Part shown: one piece after another, positions 1-9,466 of the stretch
Position numbering within the stretch: the stretch's first letter is position 1
How the letters are laid out: every line of letters starts with the position of its first letter
Assembly: GCA_964629825.1 (NCBI GenBank)
Contig: CAZVUW010000010.1
Location: 1 to 48,481 of the forward strand
Reading direction: 5' to 3'
Source of the DNA: CAZVUW01 sp964629825
GTDB taxonomy: Bacteria; Actinomycetota; Nitriliruptoria; Euzebyales; Egibacteraceae
Length of the DNA: 48,481 nt
The notes under the pieces: generated by a model
The model's database searches: none
Told to the model about the DNA's origin: nothing
The model's input: only the letters and a program-made list of their open reading frames with translations
Translations under genes and position numbers: made by a program

Positions 1-2994
1 GGCGGCCTGCGGCTGCCCGGTGACGTGCAGATCCTGCCGCTGTACGCGCGCCTGTCGACCGCGGACCAGCAGCGCGTGTTCGCCCCCCACAGCGGCCGGC
101 GCATCGTGATCGCCACCAACGTGGCCGAGACCAGCCTGACCGTGCCCGGCATCCGCTACGTGATCGATCCCGGCACGGCCCGGATCTCCCGCTACTCGCC
201 GCGCACCAAGGTCCAGCGCCTGCCCATCGAGAAGATCTCGCGCGCCAGCGCCGACCAGCGCAAGGGCCGCTGCGGCCGCGTGGCGGCCGGCATCTGCATC
301 CGCCTCTACAGCGAGGAGGACTACGCCGCCCGACCCGCCTTCACCGATCCCGAGATCCTGCGGACGAACCTCGCCTCCGTCGTGCTGCGGATGGCCGCGC
401 TCGGCATCGGCGACATCGAGGGCTTCCCGTTCATCGACCCGCCCGACCGCCGCAGCATCCGGTCCGCGCTGACGCTGCTGCACGAGCTGGGCGCCGTCAC
501 GGGCGAGGACCCGAACCGGCCGGAGCTGACCGACATCGGCCGGGTGTTGGCGAACCTGCCGGTGGACCCGCGCGTCGGCAGGATGATCGTGGAGGCCGAC
601 CGCAGCGGCTGCCTGCGCGAGGTGCTGGTCATCGCCTCCGGTCTCTCGATCCAGGATCCCCGCGAGCGCCCCGCCGACCGGCGCGGCACCGCTGACGAGC
701 TGCACGCCCGCTTCGCAGACGAGCGCTCGGACTTCCTCGCCTACCTGAACCTGTGGAACCACCTGCGGGAGCGGCAGCGGAAGCTCGGCTCCAGCGCCTT
801 CCGGCGCGAGTGCAAGGCCGAGTTCCTCCATCACCTGCGGATCCGCGAGTGGCAGGACCTGCACGCACAGCTGCGGCGGCTGGTCCTGGACCTCGGCATG
901 CACCTGAACGACTCGCCGGCCGACCCGGCGGTGATCCACCAGGCGCTGCTCGCCGGGATGCTGTCGAACATCGGCGTCCGCCGCGGCGAGTCGCGGGCGT
1001 ACAACGGCGCACGCGGCACGACCCTGGCGCTGTGGCCCGGCTCCTCCCTGGCCGCGCACCCGCCGGCGTGGATCATGGCCGCCGAGCTGGTCGAGACCTC
1101 GCGGCTGTGGGCGCGCACCGTCGCGCGCATCGAACCGGAGTGGGTCGAGCGCCTGGCCGGCCACCTGGTCCAGCGCTCCTACAGCGACCCGCGCTGGAGC
1201 CGCAAGCGCAGCGCGGTCGTCACCACCGAACGCGTGACCCTGTTCGGCCTGCCGATCGTGGCGGCGCGCACGGTCCCGCTGGCGCCGATCGACCCCGAGA
1301 ACGCGCGCGCGCTCTTCATCCGCCACGCGCTGGTCGAGGGTGACTGGCGAGCCGAGCACGAGTTCCAGCGCGAGAACCTCCGCCTGATCGAGGAGCTCAG
1401 CGAGGCCGAGCACAAGACGCGCCGCCGGGACCTGGTGGTGGACGAGGATGCGCTGTTCGCCTTCTACGACGCCCGCATCCCCGCCCACGTCGTGTCCGGC
1501 CGGCACTTCGACGCCTGGTGGAAGCGCGAGCGGCGGCGGCAGCCCGGGCTGCTGACCCTCACCAAGCAGGACCTGCTCGGCGATCAGGCGTCCGAGCTGG
1601 ATGCCGGCGGGCGGCCGGACGTGTGGCGGCAGGGAGACCTCGCCCTGGGCGTGACCTATCGGTTCGAGCCGGGCGCCCCCGATGACGGCGTGACCGTCCA
1701 CATCCCGCTCGCGGTGCTGAACCGCGTGCGGCCGGTGGGCTTCGACTGGCAGGTGCCCGCGCTGCGCGCCGAGCTCGTCATCGCGCTGCTGCGTGGCCTG
1801 CCCAAGCCGCTGCGACGCTCGCTCGTTCCGGTCCCGGACGTCGCCGCCCGGCTGCTCGAGCGGCTGCCGGCCGATGGAGAGCAGGGGTCGGAGCCGCTGA
1901 TCGAGGCGCTGTCGAGGGAGCTCCAGCACAGCGAGGGCGTCGACGTGCCGCTGGACGCCTGGGCCGTGGACGCCCTGCCCCCGCACCTGCGCATCAACTT
2001 CCGCATCTTCGAGGGGGAGCGGACCCTCGGCAGCGGCCGCGATCTGGTGGCGCTTCAGCGCCGGCTGGGGCCCGAGGTGCGGACCGCCGTTGCGCGGGCG
2101 ACCGGGATCGAGGTCGGCGGCAAGCGCACCTGGGAGTTCGGCACCCTCCCGCGCACGGTTCGCGCCGAGCGCGACGGGCACGTCCTGGAGGGCTTCCCCG
2201 CCGTGGTCGACGAGGGACCGACGGTCGGTGTCCGCGTGTTGCTCGACCGCGACGCCCAGCAGCGGCTGATGGCGGCGGGCACGCGCAAGCTGCTGCTGCT
2301 CGACCTCCCCCCGCCGGTCCGCGCGGTGTCCCAGCGGCTGACCAACGCCCAGAAGCTCGCTCTGACGCACAACCCGCACGGCGGCGTGACCGAGCTCCTC
2401 GCTGACGCCACGGCCGCCGCGATCGACTCGCTGCTGGCCGCGCATGGCGGCCCGGTGTGGGACGCCGAGGCCTATGCCGCGCTGCGGAGGCGGATCGCGA
2501 CTGAGCTCGACGAGGCGGTGCTGTCGATCGCGGTGGTCGTGACGGACGTGCTGACCGCGGCCGGGCAGGTCGAGCGCCGGCTGGACGCGGTCGCGAGCCC
2601 GATCGTGCAGCCCTCGATCGACGACGCGAGGGCGCACCTGCGCAGCCTGATAAGGCCCGGGTTCATAGCGGCGACAGGGGTTGACCACCTGCCGGACCTG
2701 GTGCGCTACGTCCGCGGCATCGAGCGCCGGCTCGACCGCCTGGGGACCGATCCTGCGCGTGATCGCGACCTGATGGCGCGCATCGACGAGGTCCTGGTCG
2801 AGTACGGCCGTCTGCTGGAGCGCCTCGGCCCGCGCGCCGGCGCCCCTGCCGTGAAGGAGATCCGCTGGATGATCGAGGAGCTGCGCGTCAGCCTGTTCGC
2901 GCAGCAGCTCGGCACCCGCTATCCGATCTCGGAGCGGCGGATCTACCGGGCGATCGGCGAGGCCGAGGCCGCCCTCGCGGGGCTTCCATCCTGA
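1..2994 (+). CDS. hrpA: ATP-dependent RNA helicase HrpA, C-terminal part (5' end outside window)
   Basis: The reading frame is open from the first base, so the gene starts upstream; 997 codons are visible. DEAH-box helicases of this family unwind RNA with ATP in the cytoplasm, and HrpA proteins are about 1,300 residues, so roughly the N-terminal quarter (Walker A and DEAH box) is missing. Visible are motif V (TNVAETSLT, near residue 39) and motif VI with its arginine finger (QRKGRCGR, near residue 86). Then come the winged-helix/HA2 region and a long C-terminal DUF3418 region (about 430-990), which separates HrpA from shorter DEAH helicases such as HrpB. An apparent GTG at base 25 is an internal valine. 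It ends head-on against the sensor gene on the minus strand. Confidence 0.95.
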   Translation, partial: GGLRLPGDVQILPLYARLSTADQQRVFAPHSGRRIVIATNVAETSLTVPGIRYVIDPGTARISRYSPRTKVQRLPIEKISRASADQRKGRCGRVAAGICIRLYSEEDYAARPAFTDPEILRTNLASVVLRMAALGIGDIEGFPFIDPPDRRSIRSALTLLHELGAVTGEDPNRPELTDIGRVLANLPVDPRVGRMIVEADRSGCLREVLVIASGLSIQDPRERPADRRGTADELHARFADERSDFLAYLNLWNHLRERQRKLGSSAFRRECKAEFLHHLRIREWQDLHAQLRRLVLDLGMHLNDSPADPAVIHQALLAGMLSNIGVRRGESRAYNGARGTTLALWPGSSLAAHPPAWIMAAELVETSRLWARTVARIEPEWVERLAGHLVQRSYSDPRWSRKRSAVVTTERVTLFGLPIVAARTVPLAPIDPENARALFIRHALVEGDWRAEHEFQRENLRLIEELSEAEHKTRRRDLVVDEDALFAFYDARIPAHVVSGRHFDAWWKRERRRQPGLLTLTKQDLLGDQASELDAGGRPDVWRQGDLALGVTYRFEPGAPDDGVTVHIPLAVLNRVRPVGFDWQVPALRAELVIALLRGLPKPLRRSLVPVPDVAARLLERLPADGEQGSEPLIEALSRELQHSEGVDVPLDAWAVDALPPHLRINFRIFEGERTLGSGRDLVALQRRLGPEVRTAVARATGIEVGGKRTWEFGTLPRTVRAERDGHVLEGFPAVVDEGPTVGVRVLLDRDAQQRLMAAGTRKLLLLDLPPPVRAVSQRLTNAQKLALTHNPHGGVTELLADATAAAIDSLLAAHGGPVWDAEAYAALRRRIATELDEAVLSIAVVVTDVLTAAGQVERRLDAVASPIVQPSIDDARAHLRSLIRPGFIAATGVDHLPDLVRYVRGIERRLDRLGTDPARDRDLMARIDEVLVEYGRLLERLGPRAGAPAVKEIRWMIEELRVSLFAQQLGTRYPISERRIYRAIGEAEAALAGLPS

Positions 2995-3002
2995 GGCTCA
3001 CC

Positions 3003-3023
3003 CCGCGCCGCGGGAAGGCGCGG
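3003..3023. terminator. GC-rich hairpin between convergent genes
   Basis: CCGCGCC (3003-3009) pairs with GGCGCGG (3017-3023) around a 7-nt loop, between the hrpA stop and the stop of the minus-strand sensor gene. There is no T-run, so its terminator role rests on position only. Confidence 0.35.
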
Positions 3024-3032
3024 CCCGGCGCG

Positions 3033-4544
3033 TCAGGCCTGCAGGAGCTTCAGGGCGGCGTTGCGCTCCGCAGCGAGCTGGGCCCGGTCCAGGGCCTGCG
3101 CGGTCTGCGCCGCGATGGCCCGCAGGAAGTCGCGCTCGTCGTCATCGAACAGGCGCGGCTCGATGAAGCTGAAGCGCAGCGCTCCCAGCCGGCGACCGGC
3201 CACCTCCAGCGGAAGGGTCGCCAGGGACACGGTCCTTGGCTCGATGGCGGACAGCAGAGGGAACCGCTGGTTGCGCTCGGCCGGCGACTCCAGCCAGATC
3301 TCATCGCCCGTCCGCAGGGTGGTCGCGGCGGGCAGCTCGGCCTCCAGCCGTTCGCGGCCCATGAGGCCCACCAGCTCCGCGTCATAGCCGACGGCCGAGG
3401 GCACCAGCAGCTCGCCATCGTCCCCCACCAGCAGAACGGCGCCGCCGTGGGCGCCGAGGACGTTGGTCGAGACCTCGAGGGCGGCGGTCGCGACAGACTG
3501 GGGAGTCTTCGCGGCCGCCAGGCGTAGGGCGAGCTGGTGCAGCAACCCCGCACGGGCGTGCAGCCGCTCGGTCCGCGCCATGGCGTCGATCTCGCGCAGC
3601 AGCCGCTCCTCGAAGCTGACCGCTGGCTCGGCCGGCAGCCCCTTGGCGGCCCGGCGCAGCTGGTCGACCAGTTGCTCGATGTACCACTGGCGGAAGATCC
3701 GGTGACGCGGCGGCGTCTCCAATGTGAGCAGTCGGGCGGCGCGGCAGTACGCATCGGCCTCGTTGAGGGCATGGAGGTACTGCTCGGCCGCGTCGGCGGC
3801 GCTGGCCGGCAGGGACAGCTCCAGGAGCACGCGCTCCTGGCCGAGGTCCTTCGCGATGACCGCCTGACGGCGGATCGCCTCGCGCGCCTCGGCGAAGCTG
3901 TGGACCACCGTCTCGATCAGCTCGGCCAGCGCGGCGGGCACCGCGGAGGTCATCCCCGAGGCGGCGCCGGTGGCGGCCAGGGTGAACTCGCGCATCAGGT
4001 CATCGACGTGCGACTTGGCGCGCAGGAGCAGCTCGGTCGGCACGTCCCCGAGGCAGACGGTGTAGCGCACCTCCCGTGGAGCCTCGGGCTCCTTCAGCCA
4101 CGCCTCGATGAGCTGGTCGCGCTCGAGCTCGCCCACGACCGCCTTGGCGGGCCCTCTTCCGGCCTCGAGCTCTGCCCAGAGGTACTTGCCCTCGCCCTCG
4201 GGGGTGGCTCCCCAGCTGGTGCTCAGCCCCTGCGCGATGCGCAGGCCCCGCCCGGTCATCGCATCGACGTCGGGGTTCAGCGGCAGGGGCATCGCGTGGC
4301 TGCGGTCGTGCACCTCGACCCGGGCGCGCGGAGGGGTGACCTGGACCACCAGGCGGATTGGGGGATGCGCGTGCAGCAGCGCGTTGGTGACGAGCTCGGT
4401 CACCACTAGCTGGACGTCGGTGGCCAGCTCCTCCAGACCATGCTGGCGCAGACGCGCCTCCGCGAATCGGCGCGCCTCGGACACAGCGCGTGCGTCGCGA
4501 TCATCGATGACGAGCGCGAACTCGCCATCTGGTTGTGCGTTCAA
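3033..4544 (-). CDS. RsbW-like ATPase plus GAF sensor protein
   Basis: A 503-residue soluble protein. Residues 1-115 form a GHKL/HATPase_c_2 domain like the anti-sigma kinase RsbW: the N-box is E50...N54 (ELVTNALLHAH), D80 lies in VEVHD, and the glycine loop is TGRGLRI near 97. A helical linker (about 130-330) follows, then a GAF domain (about 340-490). Proteins of this build often end in a SpoIIE/PP2C phosphatase; here the chain stops after GAF, so any phosphatase partner must be separate. The TTG start at 4544 is chosen because AGGAG lies 9 nt upstream and the ATPase fold begins right after it; the 66 codons of open frame upstream look non-coding. The likely role is stress signalling through a partner-switching pathway. 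The ligand and the target sigma factor are unknown. Confidence 0.8.
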   Translation of the reverse strand: MNAQPDGEFALVIDDRDARAVSEARRFAEARLRQHGLEELATDVQLVVTELVTNALLHAHPPIRLVVQVTPPRARVEVHDRSHAMPLPLNPDVDAMTGRGLRIAQGLSTSWGATPEGEGKYLWAELEAGRGPAKAVVGELERDQLIEAWLKEPEAPREVRYTVCLGDVPTELLLRAKSHVDDLMREFTLAATGAASGMTSAVPAALAELIETVVHSFAEAREAIRRQAVIAKDLGQERVLLELSLPASAADAAEQYLHALNEADAYCRAARLLTLETPPRHRIFRQWYIEQLVDQLRRAAKGLPAEPAVSFEERLLREIDAMARTERLHARAGLLHQLALRLAAAKTPQSVATAALEVSTNVLGAHGGAVLLVGDDGELLVPSAVGYDAELVGLMGRERLEAELPAATTLRTGDEIWLESPAERNQRFPLLSAIEPRTVSLATLPLEVAGRRLGALRFSFIEPRLFDDDERDFLRAIAAQTAQALDRAQLAAERNAALKLLQA

Positions 4545-4692
4545 GCCGTGTGGCTCCTGAACCCTGTGGCATGCCCGGGTAGGTCGACCCACAGCGCGCT
4601 GGCACGCCACCCTGAGCCGCTTGCATCTCGACCGGCAGCAAAGAGAGCGCGTGTCTGCGAATCGCAGCTCCCCCGACGCTCTGGCCGGACCG

Positions 4693-4705
4693 GGGTAAGT
4701 TACCC
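4693..4705 (-). promoter_or_regulatory. Palindrome GGGTAA-G-TTACCC overlapping a possible -10
   Basis: Perfect 6-bp arms around one base, inside the 287-bp leader of the ATPase-GAF gene. Read on the minus strand it contains TAACTT, a TAnnnT-type -10, so a protein bound here would cover the promoter. The leader would be about 140-150 nt. No clear -35 is seen. The rest of 4545-4831 shows nothing else I can name. Confidence 0.35.
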
Positions 4706-4831
4706 GGCGCCTCCACGGGCAAACCACGAAAAGCGATTGCATTCGGAGGCGGTCAGGCTCGCTCGCTGCGAACGTCTGCGGTGGTGAAACGCCACGGGCT
4801 CACTGGTCCACCAGCTCGCTGACCGGCCGCC

Positions 4832-5641
4832 TCAGCCGGGCTTGATGAAGTAGCGGAGCTCGTAGGCGCGCCGGAAGCCCGCGCCGGCGGTGAGCGCGGC
4901 GCTGATCTCGTCACCGACCTCCACATGCGCCCGCTCCGCTCCGCGTCGCAGCGCCCAGCCGCCGAGCGCACCGAGGAGAGCGCCGCCCGCCGCGCTGGAG
5001 CGCAGCGCGCCTGTGGCCGCCAGGAGGTCGAGCCCCAGCCAGCCGCCGTCGACGACACCGCGGGCGACGGCGACGTCGCGCCCTGCGCTGACCAGCGCGT
5101 AGGCGCTGGGCGCGGTGACGCGCTCGAGGATGCGCTGGGCCATGGCCTCGTCGTGCTCGTTCTTCCCGGCCGCCCGACCCCAGACCGTCAGCCAGTCCTC
5201 CAGCGCTACGAGCCGCACGACGTTCGCGCCCTCCCCGCCGGCTCCGGTGCCGGCACCCAGGTCGGCGAGGCGGTCGATCCGACGCGTGCGCACCTCGATC
5301 GGCTCGCTGGCCCGGTAGCCGCGTCGGCGCAGCACATCCGGGAGGTCCGTGGGGCGGGCGCTGGGGCTCACCTGGATCGCCGGCGCCGCTCCGCCCTGCC
5401 GGTAGAAGCTCTCCACCTGGCGCAGCCGGTCGTCCATCGAGAGCCGTCCGCCTTCGGCGCGCGGCCAGACCGAGTTGGCGCGCAGGGTGAGGCCCCCGGA
5501 GCTGCGCAGCTGCCAGCCGTCGAGCTCCAGCAGCGTGAGGGGCGGCCACGCCCGCGCCTGCAGCGCCTCCAGCTCGGCGACGAGGTTGCGGCGCTCGAAG
5601 GCGGCGCGGTAGCGGGCGACGCTGTTGGCTCTACGCTGCAA
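4832..5641 (-). CDS. GNAT-family N-acetyltransferase
   Basis: A 269-residue protein. The C-terminal half has the layout of a GNAT acyl-CoA-dependent acetyltransferase: strands in AYALVSAGRDVAVARGVVD and WLGLDLLAA, then a stretch that aligns with the acetyl-CoA loop and helix (near GGALLGALGGWALRRGAE), ending with a strand carrying ELRYFIKPG. The N-terminal half (PPLTLLELDGWQLRSSGG) matches the leading part of similar actinobacterial two-lobed GNATs. The acceptor substrate cannot be told. The TTG start at 5641 has GGGAG 7 nt upstream; open frame continues further but runs into the divergent lipoprotein gene. The next gene on this strand begins 287 bp further on. Confidence 0.75.
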   Translation of the reverse strand: MQRRANSVARYRAAFERRNLVAELEALQARAWPPLTLLELDGWQLRSSGGLTLRANSVWPRAEGGRLSMDDRLRQVESFYRQGGAAPAIQVSPSARPTDLPDVLRRRGYRASEPIEVRTRRIDRLADLGAGTGAGGEGANVVRLVALEDWLTVWGRAAGKNEHDEAMAQRILERVTAPSAYALVSAGRDVAVARGVVDGGWLGLDLLAATGALRSSAAGGALLGALGGWALRRGAERAHVEVGDEISAALTAGAGFRRAYELRYFIKPG

Positions 5642-5762
5642 GCGACTTCTCCCACGGTCTCGTGCTGCCTCCCAGGCTGCCGCGCGGGGCGATGTGGCGC
5701 GTAGCTCGACGCCTGCAGCGGGAACCTGGGGGGCGGGACCCTCATCCCCCCAGGAGGCGACC

Positions 5763-6815
5763 ATGAGAGCAGAGCTGCTTCTCCAGCGCACCCATCGGCG
5801 GCCGCGGTTGGGTCGGCTGGCCGCTATCGCCGCCACCTTGCTGTTCCTGACCGGCTGCGGAACCGAGGCGGAGACGCCGGAGGAGGACGCGACGACTGAC
5901 CCCTCGCCGACGGCCACGCTGCCGGCGAGCGAGGAGCCCGCCGAGCCCACCGCGACACCAACCGCCGCACCCTCGACCGCGCCCACGCCCTCGCCCGACG
6001 CGCCCGCGCCCGACGCAGCCGCCGGCACCGAGGACACCGCAGCCACTGAGCAGGCCGCGGCCGCGGCCCCGGTCCCGGCCTCCGCCCAGCCCATCGTCGC
6101 GGCGGTCGACGCGACCCTGGCCCAGGGCAGCGCGGGGTTCAGCACGGAGGTCACGGTCGACAGCCCCGACCTCAGTGACACGGTGCAGTCCAGCGGCGCG
6201 ATCGACTTCGCGGGGCGCCGCCGCCAGGTTGACCTGGCCACTCGCTCCGGCGAGCTGCGGTCGATCCTCAGCTCGGACGGTCTTCTGATCTCCCTCGGCG
6301 ATGGCATGGGCTGGGTGCGCGCCGATCCCGCGGGGCTGCGGGACACGCCGCCCGAGGCCTTCGGCCTCACCACCCTCCCGGTTCAGGACCCGACCCTGAG
6401 CCTGGCGCTGCTGCGCGGCGCGACCGCAGACGTCCAAGAGCTCGGCGGCGAGGACCTCGACGGCGAGGCGACCACCCACTACCGACTGACCGCCGACGTG
6501 GGCCGGGCCGCCGCGGCGGCTGATGGCGACGTGCGGGGGAGCATCAGCGCCCTCGGCTCCACGGTCGATTTGGAGGTGTGGATCGACGGGCAGGGGCGCG
6601 TGCGTCGCGTGCTGCAGCGCACCCCGCTGCAGCAGAGCCCGCTTCTCGGCGACCGAGGGCTCGAAGGCACCCTGTCCGTGACCGTCGACCTCTTCGACTT
6701 CGGTCAGCCGGTCGACATCAGCGAGCCGTCCGACGCGGAGGTGCTCGAGCTCGACGAGAGCCTGCTCCAGCAGCTGGTCGAGCAGATGACCGCCGGAGTC
6801 CAGCCCGCGTCCTAG
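5763..6815 (+). CDS. Secreted lipoprotein, LppX/LprG-like fold
   Basis: A 350-residue lipoprotein. AGGAGG lies 5 nt before the ATG. The signal peptide ends in the lipobox LTGC (C32), so the mature protein should be lipid-anchored outside the membrane. Residues 33-115 are a Pro/Thr/Ala/Glu-rich linker. Residues about 116-340 form a beta-rich domain (GFSTEVTVDSPDLSDTVQSS, then GDGMGWVRADPAG, and a final strand set ending in VDISEPSDAEV) that resembles the LolA-like fold of LppX/LprAFG lipid-carrying lipoproteins. That fold assignment is from pattern only. It is a single gene divergent from the GNAT gene and convergent with the ABC exporter. A transport partner like the Rv1410c transporter paired with LprG is not next to it. 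Confidence 0.75.
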   Translation: MRAELLLQRTHRRPRLGRLAAIAATLLFLTGCGTEAETPEEDATTDPSPTATLPASEEPAEPTATPTAAPSTAPTPSPDAPAPDAAAGTEDTAATEQAAAAAPVPASAQPIVAAVDATLAQGSAGFSTEVTVDSPDLSDTVQSSGAIDFAGRRRQVDLATRSGELRSILSSDGLLISLGDGMGWVRADPAGLRDTPPEAFGLTTLPVQDPTLSLALLRGATADVQELGGEDLDGEATTHYRLTADVGRAAAAADGDVRGSISALGSTVDLEVWIDGQGRVRRVLQRTPLQQSPLLGDRGLEGTLSVTVDLFDFGQPVDISEPSDAEVLELDESLLQQLVEQMTAGVQPAS

Positions 6816-6837
6816 CCGCCGGAGCGCACGCGGCTGG

Positions 6838-8340
6838 TCAGCGGAAGCGCAGCCGCGTGCGCATCCACAGCCACGAGATCAGCCCCAGGCCGACGCCGAT
6901 CGCGGTCAGCGCGATCAGCAGCAGCGGGCTGGCCGGGGCGCCGCGCAGCATCACGTCGCGGAGCAGCTCGATCCCGTAGGTGGCCGGGACCAGCCAGGCG
7001 ATCCAGCCGACCTCCGGGATGAAGCGGGCCAGCGACAGGATGAAGCCGGAGAAGAAGACGGTCAGCAGCAGGATCAGCATGGCGTACTGAACCGCCTGAG
7101 AGTCGCTGCGCGACGCGAGCGACACCAGGAAGCCCACCCCTGCCGCGGCGAGGCACACCGCGACCACGGCCAGCCCCAGCTGGAGCCAGCTCCCGCGCAT
7201 GGGCACGCCGAGCCCGAAGATCATCAGCGCCAGGAGCGCCGCACCGACCACCAGGGCGACCAGCAGGTGCGCCAGGTACTTGCCGACGACGATCTCACCC
7301 GGCCGCAGCGGTGCGACCCGGTACAGCTCGGTCGTGCCCAGCGCGTTCTCGCGCACCAGCGACAGGCCCAGCGCGGTGACCAGCAGGTGCTGGAGCAGCA
7401 CCACCGCCACCGCCGGGGCGTAGTAGTCGCTGAGGTCCACGCCCTCGGAGGCCACGCGCACTGCCTCGCCGCGGAACGGGGCGGCCACGACACCCGGTGT
7501 CAGCCCGCGGAACTCCTCCAGGGCGGCGTCGAGCTCGGCCAGCTCCTGCTCCAGCTCGGCGGCCTCGCTGGCGGACACGTCCGACTCGGCGTCGGGATCC
7601 GCGCTGCTCGACTCCTCCTCCTCGAGCCCCTCGCTGAGCTCGCTGATGCGGTCGAGGCGCTGCTGCATCTCGTCGTCGCCGCCGCCGGCCGCACCGGCCA
7701 GGGCCAGCGCCGGCCCCGCCGCAGCCACCACGCCGAGGGACTCCGAGCGCAGGGTCTGAACCTCTCCACGGCGCGGCTGCTCGTCCGCCTCGGCGGCGCG
7801 GCGAACGTTCCCGGCGCTCTCCCGCGCGCTGGCGACGCGCTCGTGCAGGTCGGCGGACTCGTCCTGGGCGTCGCCCACCGCGTCGGCGAGGACAGTCCGG
7901 TTGGCCTCGTCGACCGCGGTCTGCATGAACAGCTCGATGGCGCGCGCCTCCACCGGGTCCATCTGCGCGTGGTAAAGCGTGATGACGGCCTGCTCGTCGG
8001 CGCGAACGGTGTCGGCGACCTGGTCCGGGAAGGCGACCACGAGGTCGATCTCGCCCTCCTCGAGCCGCCGCAGGGCCGCCTCCTCGTCGGCGGTGATCTC
8101 CTCGATCTCGACCCGGCCCTCCTGCGCCTGGGCGAAGTCGCGCACGGACTCGGCCACATCGCTGTCGGGCGGGATCACGAACACGGTGCGCGCCGGCGGG
8201 TCGGTGTCGCGCAGGCCGGCCCCGAACAGCAGCAGCACCACGAAGGGGCCGATCACCAGGAGGAGCAGCAGCCGCGGCTGGCGCAGAACCTCGATGGCCT
8301 CCTTGCGGACGAACGCTCCGGCGCGGATCAGCGCCCTCAC
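6838..8340 (-). CDS. ABC-2 type transporter permease
   Basis: A 500-residue membrane protein. One N-terminal helix (about 20-42, PRLLLLLVIGPFVVLLLFGAG) precedes a large external region of about 270 residues with an acidic coiled-coil stretch (LEQELAELDAALEEF). About five more helices follow, from YYAPAVAVVLLQHLLVTALG onward, the usual build of ABC-2 exporters with a long periplasmic-side loop (YhgE/YhiN-like). It starts with GTG at 8340, overlapping the last 4 bases of the ATPase gene (GTGA), so the two are translationally coupled and form one exporter. The external coiled coil is longer than in drug exporters such as DrrB. The substrate is unknown. Confidence 0.85.
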   Translation of the reverse strand: MRALIRAGAFVRKEAIEVLRQPRLLLLLVIGPFVVLLLFGAGLRDTDPPARTVFVIPPDSDVAESVRDFAQAQEGRVEIEEITADEEAALRRLEEGEIDLVVAFPDQVADTVRADEQAVITLYHAQMDPVEARAIELFMQTAVDEANRTVLADAVGDAQDESADLHERVASARESAGNVRRAAEADEQPRRGEVQTLRSESLGVVAAAGPALALAGAAGGGDDEMQQRLDRISELSEGLEEEESSSADPDAESDVSASEAAELEQELAELDAALEEFRGLTPGVVAAPFRGEAVRVASEGVDLSDYYAPAVAVVLLQHLLVTALGLSLVRENALGTTELYRVAPLRPGEIVVGKYLAHLLVALVVGAALLALMIFGLGVPMRGSWLQLGLAVVAVCLAAAGVGFLVSLASRSDSQAVQYAMLILLLTVFFSGFILSLARFIPEVGWIAWLVPATYGIELLRDVMLRGAPASPLLLIALTAIGVGLGLISWLWMRTRLRFR

Positions 8341-9320
8341 CGGCGCGTCCCCTCCACCAGGACCACGAAGACGTCGTCGAAGGAGGGCACGTGCTGGCTG
8401 ATGTCGTCCACCTGGATGCGGCGGTCGAGCAGGCGCTCGCGCACCACCGGTGCGATGTCGGTCGCGTCGTCGACGACCAGCCGGTGATGGCGCCGCCCGC
8501 GGTCGCGCGCACGGGCGTCCTGCACACCCGGCAGCCGCAGCAGGTCGTCCAGGGCCTCGCCTGGCAGGGGGAGGGGCGTCTCGACGTCGAGCAGCTCGCC
8601 TCCGAACGCCCGCTTGCGGAGGCCCTCGGGCGTGTCGACGGCGATCACCCTTCCGCCGTTGAGGACGGCGACGCGGTCGCAGTACGACGCCTCGGTCACG
8701 TACTGGGTGGTCACGAAGAGGGTCCGTCCTTGATCGCGCAGCCGGCCGAAGTGATCCCAGAAGCGCCGCCGCAGCACCGGGTCGATGCCGGCGGTCGGCT
8801 CGTCGAGGAAGAGCAGCGGCGGGTCGTGCACCAGCGCCGCAGCGAGCGCCAGCCGCCGCTGCATCCCGCCAGAGGCGTTGCGCAGGCGGGTGCGCCGGTC
8901 CTTGTGGAGGTTGACCAGCTCGAGCGCCTCCTCGAGCACCGCCTTGCGTCGCAGCGGCATCCCGTAGATCGAGGCGACGAACGACAGGTTCTCCCACAGC
9001 GACAGGGTCGGGAACAGGACCGACAGCTGGGGCATGTAGCCGATGCGGGCGCGCTCGGCCGCGTTGAACTGGGACGGCTCGCTGCCCATCACCCGCAGCG
9101 TCCCCTCGTCGGGTCGCTCGATCCCGGTCAGCAGCCGGACGGACGTGGTCTTGCCGGCGCCGCTTGGGCCGATGAAGCCGAAGATCTCGCCGTGGCGGAC
9201 CTCCAGGTCCACCGCGCGGACCGCGTCCTTGTCGCCATAGGACTTGCGCAACCCCTCGGCGTGCACCACGTTGCCGTCGCGGGTGGTCTGCTCGACCGTT
9301 GCACTGGTTGCAGTCGACAT
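8337..9320 (-). CDS. ABC transporter ATP-binding protein of the ABC-2 exporter
   Basis: A 327-residue ATPase that powers the permease encoded directly downstream. Walker A is GPSGAGKTT (51-59), the Q-loop is at Q98, and Walker B is LLFLDE (169-174) followed by PTAGID. Two motifs deviate: the signature is NASGGMQRR (148-156) rather than LSGGQ, and the H-loop position reads TTQYVTEA, with Gln at about 206 where the switch histidine usually sits. A C-terminal extension (about 235-327) follows, as in DrrA/NatA-type ATPases. The ATG at 9320 is the first start. The divergent gene at 9467 encodes a membrane coiled-coil protein that might belong to the same envelope process. Confidence 0.9.
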   Translation of the reverse strand: MSTATSATVEQTTRDGNVVHAEGLRKSYGDKDAVRAVDLEVRHGEIFGFIGPSGAGKTTSVRLLTGIERPDEGTLRVMGSEPSQFNAAERARIGYMPQLSVLFPTLSLWENLSFVASIYGMPLRRKAVLEEALELVNLHKDRRTRLRNASGGMQRRLALAAALVHDPPLLFLDEPTAGIDPVLRRRFWDHFGRLRDQGRTLFVTTQYVTEASYCDRVAVLNGGRVIAVDTPEGLRKRAFGGELLDVETPLPLPGEALDDLLRLPGVQDARARDRGRRHHRLVVDDATDIAPVVRERLLDRRIQVDDISQHVPSFDDVFVVLVEGTRR

Positions 9321-9466
9321 CGTGGGAGGTCCTCGCAGGCCGCCTGGGTGAAGGGCATCGCGCGCCGCAGTCTCGGGAAGAGACGCGGAGGTCTTCTGCC
9401 CCCAGCCGGACGGAGGGAAACAGTGCAGCGAGCGGACGAAGCCGAGGTCAGCGCCGGGGCGCGCGG

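Noticed and set aside
5642..6373. A long N-terminal extension of the GNAT gene on the minus strand
   Set aside because: It lies opposite the lipoprotein gene and has low-complexity Val/Gly/Ala/Ser content; a TTG with a good ribosome-binding site exists at 5641.
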